Source of the DNA: Oscillospiraceae bacterium
GTDB lineage: Bacteria > Bacillota > Clostridia > Oscillospirales > Oscillospiraceae
DNA: 11,242 bases
Assembly: GCA_016296235.1 (NCBI GenBank)
Contig: JAEDJR010000055.1
Coordinates: 1 to 11,242, forward strand
Direction of reading: 5' to 3'
Position 1 is the first letter of the stretch; each line of letters begins with the position of its first letter. A program made the position numbers and the translations under genes. A model generated the notes under the pieces. The model ran no database searches and was not told where the DNA came from. It worked only from the letters and a program-made list of their open reading frames with translations. This document shows positions 7,363 through 11,242 of this stretch, piece after piece.

Positions 7363-7407
7363 CCCCTTAGTCAGCTTCGTTGACAGCTCCCCTGCAATAG
7401 GGGAGCC
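7363..7407 (-). repeat. Palindromic element, copy B (inverted)
   Basis: GCTCCCC (7386-7392) and GGGGAGC (7400-7406) form a perfect 7-bp stem around TGCAATA, almost the same core as copy A. Read on the minus strand the hairpin is followed by TG, a short GAAGC-containing hairpin, GA and GGGG, the same order as copy A. The two copies therefore face each other around about 160 bases, like the paired REP (REPIN) arrangement in other bacteria. Confidence 0.55.
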
Positions 7408-7448
7408 GCAGTGCGGTCGTCGTTGATGCGTCTTGCGGGTTTGCGGTA

Positions 7449-7469
7449 TAAAATTATTACACATTTTTA
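7449..7469 (+). promoter_or_regulatory. Shared 21-bp element, copy 2
   Basis: This matches copy 1 (623-643) at 19 of 21 positions and includes the exact 13-mer TTACACATTTTTA (7457-7469). It ends 90 bases before the importer start codon, against 99 for copy 1. The inverted arm is imperfect here (TAAAATT). Its position beside a carbohydrate importer suggests a binding site for a shared regulator, which is not encoded in the window. Confidence 0.45.
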
Positions 7470-7484
7470 AGAAAAAATATTCTA

Positions 7485-7513
7485 TTCAAAATTTCCGCAA
7501 AAAGGTATACATT
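7485..7513 (+). promoter_or_regulatory. Possible promoter of the importer operon
   Basis: TTCAAA (7485-7490) and TACATT (7508-7513) are 17 bases apart, each matching four of six consensus positions. An alternative -10, TATACA (7506-7511), gives a 15-base spacer. The weak match would suit an activator-dependent promoter with the shared element 15 bases upstream. Confidence 0.35.
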
Positions 7514-7559
7514 TAAGGAAAATGTTGAAAAAAACTACAGCATAGAGGGGCGATTTGTT

Positions 7560-8489
7560 ATGAGCGCGAAAAAGAAAAAGGTGAGGCTGTTCCGGAAAAA
7601 GGACATACCCCTTTATATCATGGCACTTCCGACCATTCTGTGGCTGATTATGTTCTGCTATCTGCCCATGTCCGGCCTGGTGCTGGCCTTTGAGAAATAC
7701 AACGTCAAGGACGGCATTTTTGGCTCGCAATTCGTGGGTTTGAAGAACTTTGAATATCTGTTTACCACGACGGACGCCTTTATCATCACCAGAAATACGG
7801 TTTTGTACAACGTTGTCTTTATTGCGCTGAACCTGCTGCTGTCCGTCCTGATTGCGCTGCTTTTGAATGAAATCCGCTCCAAGCGCGTGGGCAAGACCTA
7901 TCAGACCATCTACATGATGCCCTATTTCCTGTCCTGGGCGGTCGTCTCCATTCTGCTCACCGCATTTCTGGATTACAACAACGGCTTTGTCAACAAGATC
8001 CTGCAGCTGATGGGAGAGAGCGGAAAAACCGACTGGTACAAGGTGAAGAAAATCTGGCCGTTCCTGCTGGTCTTTATCAACGCATGGAAAAACGTCGGCT
8101 ATCAGGCGGTTTTGTTTATCGCGGTGATTTCGGGCATTCCCAACGACTATTACGAGGCGGCCGTCCTCGATGGTGCGACCCGCCTCCAGCAGGCTCTCTA
8201 CATCACCATCCCGCATCTGCGGATGATTATCGCGATTACGCTGATTATGTCCGTCGGCAATATTTTCCGCGGCGACTTCGGCCTGTTCTACACAGTGACA
8301 AAGAACACCGGCGCGCTGTATTCCGTCACGGACGTCATAGACACCTACATCTACAGGGGCCTGACCAACAGCGGCAATGTCGGCATGACCGCCGCAGCGG
8401 GTCTGTATCAGTCGGTGGTCGGTTTTGTTGCAATTATGGTGGCGAACAGGGTGGTCACGAAGGTTGATCCGGACAGCGCCATGTTCTGA
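7560..8489 (+). CDS. ABC sugar importer permease, LplB/YteP type
   Basis: A 309-residue inner-membrane subunit of a carbohydrate importer. A basic start (MSAKKKKVRLFRKK) is followed by about six membrane helices, near residues 17-44, 79-105, 113-138, 166-194, 220-243 and 275-300. The cytoplasmic EAA loop that docks the ATPase is clear: YYEAAVLDGATRLQQALYIT, with Glu199 and Gly205. The opening 'PLYIMALPTILWLIMFCYLP' and 'FVGLKNFEYLF' are typical of LplB-type polysaccharide/oligosaccharide permeases. AGAGGGG lies about nine bases before ATG 7560. The gene ends 19 bases before the second permease, so the two are almost certainly co-transcribed. Family assignment is firm; the sugar carried is unknown. 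Confidence 0.92.
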   Translation: MSAKKKKVRLFRKKDIPLYIMALPTILWLIMFCYLPMSGLVLAFEKYNVKDGIFGSQFVGLKNFEYLFTTTDAFIITRNTVLYNVVFIALNLLLSVLIALLLNEIRSKRVGKTYQTIYMMPYFLSWAVVSILLTAFLDYNNGFVNKILQLMGESGKTDWYKVKKIWPFLLVFINAWKNVGYQAVLFIAVISGIPNDYYEAAVLDGATRLQQALYITIPHLRMIIAITLIMSVGNIFRGDFGLFYTVTKNTGALYSVTDVIDTYIYRGLTNSGNVGMTAAAGLYQSVVGFVAIMVANRVVTKVDPDSAMF

Positions 8490-8496
8490 TGGAAGC

Positions 8497-8503
8497 GAGG
8501 AAG
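8497..8503 (+). promoter_or_regulatory. Ribosome binding site fixing a GTG start at 8509
   Basis: GAGGAAG lies just after the stop of the first permease and five bases before GTG 8509 (eight bases from the end of GAGG). It supports this start over the in-frame ATG at 8425, which lies inside the first permease gene and would add 28 residues read from its shadow frame. Confidence 0.75.
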
Positions 8504-8508
8504 AAACA

Positions 8509-9423
8509 GTGAACAGAAACACAAACACACTGAACAGTATCAGCAAGCGCTGGAATGTGGTCTTCAACATTCTGCTGACGCTGGTTGCACTGACGATGCT
8601 GATCCCCCTGGCTCTGATGCTGGCCGTGTCCTTTTCCAGCTCCGCCAGTATCAGCAAAGTGGGATACACCTTCTTCCCCATCGAATGGTCCCTGGAGGGC
8701 TATCGGTACCTGTTCAAAATGGGCGACCAGTTGCTGGCCTCCTATGAGATCACTATCATCTACTCCGTTCTGGGCACCCTTCTGGGCCTGATTGTCATGC
8801 TGATGTTTGCGTATGTGATCGCCCTGAGAGACTTCCCCCTGCGGAAGCAGCTGACCTGGTTCCTGTTCTTCACCATGCTGTTCAGCGGCGGTCTGGTTCC
8901 GTCCTACATCCTGAACGTGCGGTACTATCATCTGCAGGACAGCATCTGGATCTTGATCCTGCCGGGCCTCGTCAGTGCGAATATGGTCATCATTCTGCGC
9001 ACCTTTGTCAAAACCGCCATTCCGGAAGGCCTGTTTGAAGCCGCAAAGATTGACGGAGCGGGACATTTCACCATCTTTTTCCGGATCGTCGTCCCCCTGT
9101 CCAAGGCGGGCATTGCCACGGTTGGCCTGTTCACCTTTGTGGCCAAATGGAACGATTGGTTTACGGGTATGCTGTATATTGACAACCCGAAGCTGGTTCC
9201 GCTCCAGACGCTGCTGACCAAGCTGCAGAACTCCGTGGATTTCCTGAAAACGAACTCCAAAATGGCCGGTACCGCCGACGGTATGCAGCTTTTGAAGTCC
9301 CTCCCCGGCACCAACCTCCGCATGGCCTGTACGGTGATTGCCATTGCCCCGGTGCTGATCGCCTATCCCTTTTTCCAGCGTTATTTTGTCAACGGCATGA
9401 CCATTGGCAGCATCAAAGAGTAA
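8509..9423 (+). CDS. ABC sugar importer permease, YtcP/LplC type
   Basis: A 304-residue partner permease using a GTG start (MNRNTNTLNSISKRWNVVFN after initiation with Met). It has about six membrane helices, beginning with VVFNILLTLVALTMLIPLAL. The EAA loop reads LFEAAKIDGAGHFTIFFRIV, with Glu177 and the conserved Gly. The C-terminus FFQRYFVNGMTIGSIKE is characteristic of YtcP/LplC-type permeases. It should pair with the upstream LplB-type subunit to form the membrane channel that receives sugar from the binding protein downstream. The 19-base gap from the upstream gene indicates one transcript. No ATPase gene is present, so the pair probably uses a shared MsiK-type ATPase encoded elsewhere, as is common for this family in Gram-positive bacteria (inference). 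Confidence 0.92.
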   Translation: MNRNTNTLNSISKRWNVVFNILLTLVALTMLIPLALMLAVSFSSSASISKVGYTFFPIEWSLEGYRYLFKMGDQLLASYEITIIYSVLGTLLGLIVMLMFAYVIALRDFPLRKQLTWFLFFTMLFSGGLVPSYILNVRYYHLQDSIWILILPGLVSANMVIILRTFVKTAIPEGLFEAAKIDGAGHFTIFFRIVVPLSKAGIATVGLFTFVAKWNDWFTGMLYIDNPKLVPLQTLLTKLQNSVDFLKTNSKMAGTADGMQLLKSLPGTNLRMACTVIAIAPVLIAYPFFQRYFVNGMTIGSIKE

Positions 9424-9452
9424 TCATGTTCCATGGTTTCATGGATTGTGAT
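9423..9452 (+). repeat. Hairpin between permease and binding-protein genes
   Basis: Starting at the last base of the permease stop codon, ATCATGTTCCATG (9423-9435) can pair with CATGGATTGTGAT (9440-9452) around a GTTT loop: ten standard pairs, two G-U pairs and one U-U mismatch. A run of A, not T, follows, so it is not a forward intrinsic terminator. Such intercistronic stems in transport operons often stabilise or uncouple the binding-protein message; that role is inferred here. Confidence 0.5.
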
Positions 9453-9482
9453 AAAAAACCAAAAGTCTAAGGAGGAAACAAG

Positions 9483-11087
9483 ATGAAGAAGAGACTCATT
9501 GCACTGCTGTGCATCGCCGCACTGGCAGTTGGCGTCTTCACCGGCTGCGGCGCCAAGAAGGAAGAGACCCCCGCTGAGCCGGAGAAGGTTGAAACGGCTC
9601 AGCCTGAGACCGAGGCCCCCGCGGAAGAACAGCCTGCCGAAGAAACCGACAGCGGGCTGCCCTATGTGGAACTGGATTGGTACACCGCCGCCGGCGAGAT
9701 GCCTGGCAGCCAGAGAGTTCTGGAAGTGCTCAACGAGTACCTGCTGGAGAAGCTCAACTGCAAGCTGAACCTGCGCTACTTCGGCGCTGACTACCTGGAG
9801 AAGATGCCCACCATGCTGCAGTCCGGCGAAGATCTGGGCATGGTCCGCGTTCTGAGCCAGATCCCCTACAACTCCTACGCACAGCAGGGTGCTTACTACC
9901 CCCTGAACGATCTGCTGGATCAGTACGGTGCCGGCACCAAGGGCCTGTTCAGCGAGGATGTGTGGGATTCCCTCAAGATCGACGGCAACATCTACTGCGT
10001 CCCCACCCTGAAGGACAACTGCTACATCATGGGCTATCTCTACAACGCCGATCTGGCCGATGAGATGGGCATCGATATGGACAACACCGGCTGGCAGAAC
10101 GGCCGTGACGCCGGCGAAGACCTGCTGAAGTTCATGGAAATCCGCAACGAGCTGCATCCTGAATGGGAAGGCATCCCCCTGGTTTCCAACATTCCCATCG
10201 TCTGCCCCTACTTCTTCAACGTGGAGACCATCGGCGGCAACCTGTTCTCCGTCTGCAACGTTCCCGGTATGGAAGAGCTGGCGGGCTATGACTGCGACAC
10301 CGTCGTCAACCTGTACGAGACTGATGAGTTCAGAGAGTTCTGCAGAATGCAGCAGCGTCTGCTGGAAGCCGGCGTCTATGCGTATGACTACTCCGAGTAC
10401 AGCAACCTGTATGCCGAGCCTGCCACTCTGATGCACCTGGCCTGGGGCTTCACCTGGGTTGATGAGCACATCTTCTCCGAAAGCATCACCACCAAGCTGA
10501 AGGTGTTCGATAACATCTACACCGATGCCGACAACTACACCTCTGCTGCAACCGCCATCTCCGCCAACTGCGCCGATCCCGAGCGCGCCATGATGGTGAT
10601 TGAGCTGTTCAACACCGATCCCTATGTCGCCACCCTGATCCGCTTCGGTGTGGAAGGTGAGCACTGGACCACCGATGAAAACGGCAACATGACCTTCAAG
10701 GGCACCGCCAACGAGGATCCCAGCAACCGCGCCTTCTACTACTGGTACGGCAACGACTTCGGCAACCTGACCATCACCCGGACTCCCGAAGATGTCGGCG
10801 GCCCCGATGGCATCGTGTTCGACAAGATGATCGAGTGCAACAACAGCGCCAAGCTGGCTGCCCACATGGGCTTCGTCCTCAACACCGACAACATCCAGAA
10901 CGAGATTGCTGCCTGCACCAACGTGGTTCAGGAGTTCAGCGCCCTGACAACCGGCCACTACAACTCTCAGGAAGAGGTTGACGCCGCTCTGGATGAGATG
11001 ATCGCAAAGCTGAAGGCCAACGGCGTGGACAAGATCGTCGCCGAGTGCCAGGCTCAGATCGATGCCTGGAACGCCGCTCAGAAGTAA
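9483..11087 (+). CDS. Sugar ABC transporter solute-binding lipoprotein
   Basis: A 534-residue extracellular lipoprotein that captures sugar for the two permeases. Residues 1-21 are a lipoprotein signal peptide ending in FTGC, with Cys22 the lipidation site. Residues about 26-57 are an acidic Glu/Pro/Ala-rich tether, and the binding fold begins near PYVELDWYTAAGE. The C-terminal region (roughly 400-530, ending IVAECQAQIDAWNAAQK) matches the DUF3502 module found in binding proteins partnered with LplB/YtcP permeases. AAGGAGG sits seven bases before ATG 9483. The gap from the permease stop is 59 bases and holds a hairpin. The gene is last in the operon, whereas lpl-type operons usually place it first. 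Codons look strongly biased (ctg, aac, gac, atc), which suggests high expression. The ligand is unknown; the neighbouring GH123-like enzyme suggests a hexosamine-containing saccharide. Confidence 0.9.
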   Translation: MKKRLIALLCIAALAVGVFTGCGAKKEETPAEPEKVETAQPETEAPAEEQPAEETDSGLPYVELDWYTAAGEMPGSQRVLEVLNEYLLEKLNCKLNLRYFGADYLEKMPTMLQSGEDLGMVRVLSQIPYNSYAQQGAYYPLNDLLDQYGAGTKGLFSEDVWDSLKIDGNIYCVPTLKDNCYIMGYLYNADLADEMGIDMDNTGWQNGRDAGEDLLKFMEIRNELHPEWEGIPLVSNIPIVCPYFFNVETIGGNLFSVCNVPGMEELAGYDCDTVVNLYETDEFREFCRMQQRLLEAGVYAYDYSEYSNLYAEPATLMHLAWGFTWVDEHIFSESITTKLKVFDNIYTDADNYTSAATAISANCADPERAMMVIELFNTDPYVATLIRFGVEGEHWTTDENGNMTFKGTANEDPSNRAFYYWYGNDFGNLTITRTPEDVGGPDGIVFDKMIECNNSAKLAAHMGFVLNTDNIQNEIAACTNVVQEFSALTTGHYNSQEEVDAALDEMIAKLKANGVDKIVAECQAQIDAWNAAQK

Positions 11088-11124
11088 TTTTCCGGAATAT
11101 CAGACAAACCGACAAGTAAATGCG

Positions 11125-11161
11125 CCGGACAGATCCGCCGCCCTGCAGCGGATCTGTCCGG
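11125..11161 (+). terminator. Strong hairpin after the importer operon
   Basis: CCGGACAGATCCGC (11125-11138) is the perfect reverse complement of GCGGATCTGTCCGG (11148-11161), with a nine-base loop. It lies 37 bases after the binding-protein stop codon, where a terminator is expected. There is no T-run after the stem, so termination may be incomplete, Rho-assisted, or the hairpin may mainly protect the message end. Confidence 0.55.
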
Positions 11162-11164
11162 ATA

Positions 11165-11192
11165 GCCTGCCAAAGCCCTGCATTGGGCAGGC
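11165..11192. repeat. Second downstream hairpin
   Basis: GCCTGCC (11165-11171) pairs with GGCAGGC (11186-11192) around a 14-base loop. A competing short stem, GCCC (11175-11178) with GGGC (11185-11188), could form instead. A 10-bp palindrome GAACGCGTTC (11194-11203) follows at once. No T-run is seen. Confidence 0.55.
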
Positions 11193-11217
11193 GGAACGCG
11201 TTCTTTCAATCACGGGA

Positions 11218-11242
11218 GCCTGCTTCGAGTTCTTCGACAGGC
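11218..11242. repeat. Palindrome at the right window edge
   Basis: GCCTG (11218-11222) pairs with CAGGC (11238-11242), and TCGA (11225-11228) with TCGA (11234-11237), leaving a two-base bulge. The window ends here, so the element may be longer. Its arms echo the GCCTGCC/GGCAGGC arms of the preceding hairpin. Confidence 0.45.

Larger units (their letters stand above)
7112..7559. other. Intergenic region with composite palindromic repeat
   Basis: No gene is supported in these 448 bases. From 7155 to 7407 the sequence is almost entirely palindromic units, described separately. Small hairpins also occur at 7316-7326 (ACCGC-T-GCGGT), 7336-7348 (CCGCC-ACT-GGCGG) and 7370-7384 (GTCAG/TTGAC with one wobble). 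From 7447 the sequence turns abruptly AT-rich and holds the shared element and the probable importer promoter. No hairpin with a following T-run terminates the upstream gene; the first palindrome (7156-7176) is the best candidate 3' end. Confidence 0.7.

Noticed and set aside
7155..7407. CRISPR array or rRNA/tRNA gene in the palindromic region
   Set aside because: There are no regularly spaced direct repeats with unique spacers and no tRNA cloverleaf or CCA-type end; the structure is inverted palindromes.
8425..8508. Upstream ATG extension of the second permease
   Set aside because: It lies inside the first permease gene in another frame; GTG 8509 has a ribosome binding site and gives the normal family N-terminus.

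Overview
The window looks like chromosomal DNA from a gut-type Gram-positive Clostridia member (Oscillospiraceae/Ruminococcaceae-like). The indications are strong AGGAGG-type ribosome binding sites, a GC-rich coding style, a DUF6809-type small protein, an S-layer-homology (SLH) anchored giant surface enzyme, a lipoprotein solute-binding protein with an LplB/YtcP-type permease pair, and GC-rich palindromic repeats of a kind I recall from Faecalibacterium-like genomes. The taxon is an inference; there is no rRNA or other marker gene here.

Layout. 1-310: non-coding or gene-edge DNA with a good extended -10 promoter firing off the left edge on the minus strand, phased TGCAAG half-sites, a hairpin and a small tandem repeat. 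311-535: a short DUF6809-like protein whose C-terminal half does not match the family as I know it. 743-7111: a 2122-residue secreted protein with a signal peptide, a GH123/DUF4091 glycosidase domain with its Asp-Glu catalytic pair intact, six laminin-G-like modules (the last two a recent tandem duplication), a Big_2 domain, a cysteine-containing spacer and three C-terminal SLH domains. 7112-7559: an intergenic region with two inverted copies of a palindromic element enclosing more hairpins. 7560-11087: an ABC importer operon of two permeases and a solute-binding lipoprotein, with the binding protein last and no ATPase. 11088-11242: a strong hairpin followed by more palindromes.

How it fits together. 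The giant protein is likely held on the cell wall by its SLH domains, binds a glycan through its laminin-G-like modules and releases hexosamine-containing sugars with the GH123 domain. The lipoprotein and permeases would import the products, with energy from an ATPase encoded elsewhere. A 21-bp element (19 of 21 identical, including an exact 13-mer) lies about 90-100 bp upstream of both the enzyme gene and the importer operon, which suggests the two units are co-regulated. I read this as a Gram-positive glycan-utilisation locus rather than a new class of system. The least explained parts are the shared element, the composite palindromic repeat and the hairpin between the second permease and the binding protein.
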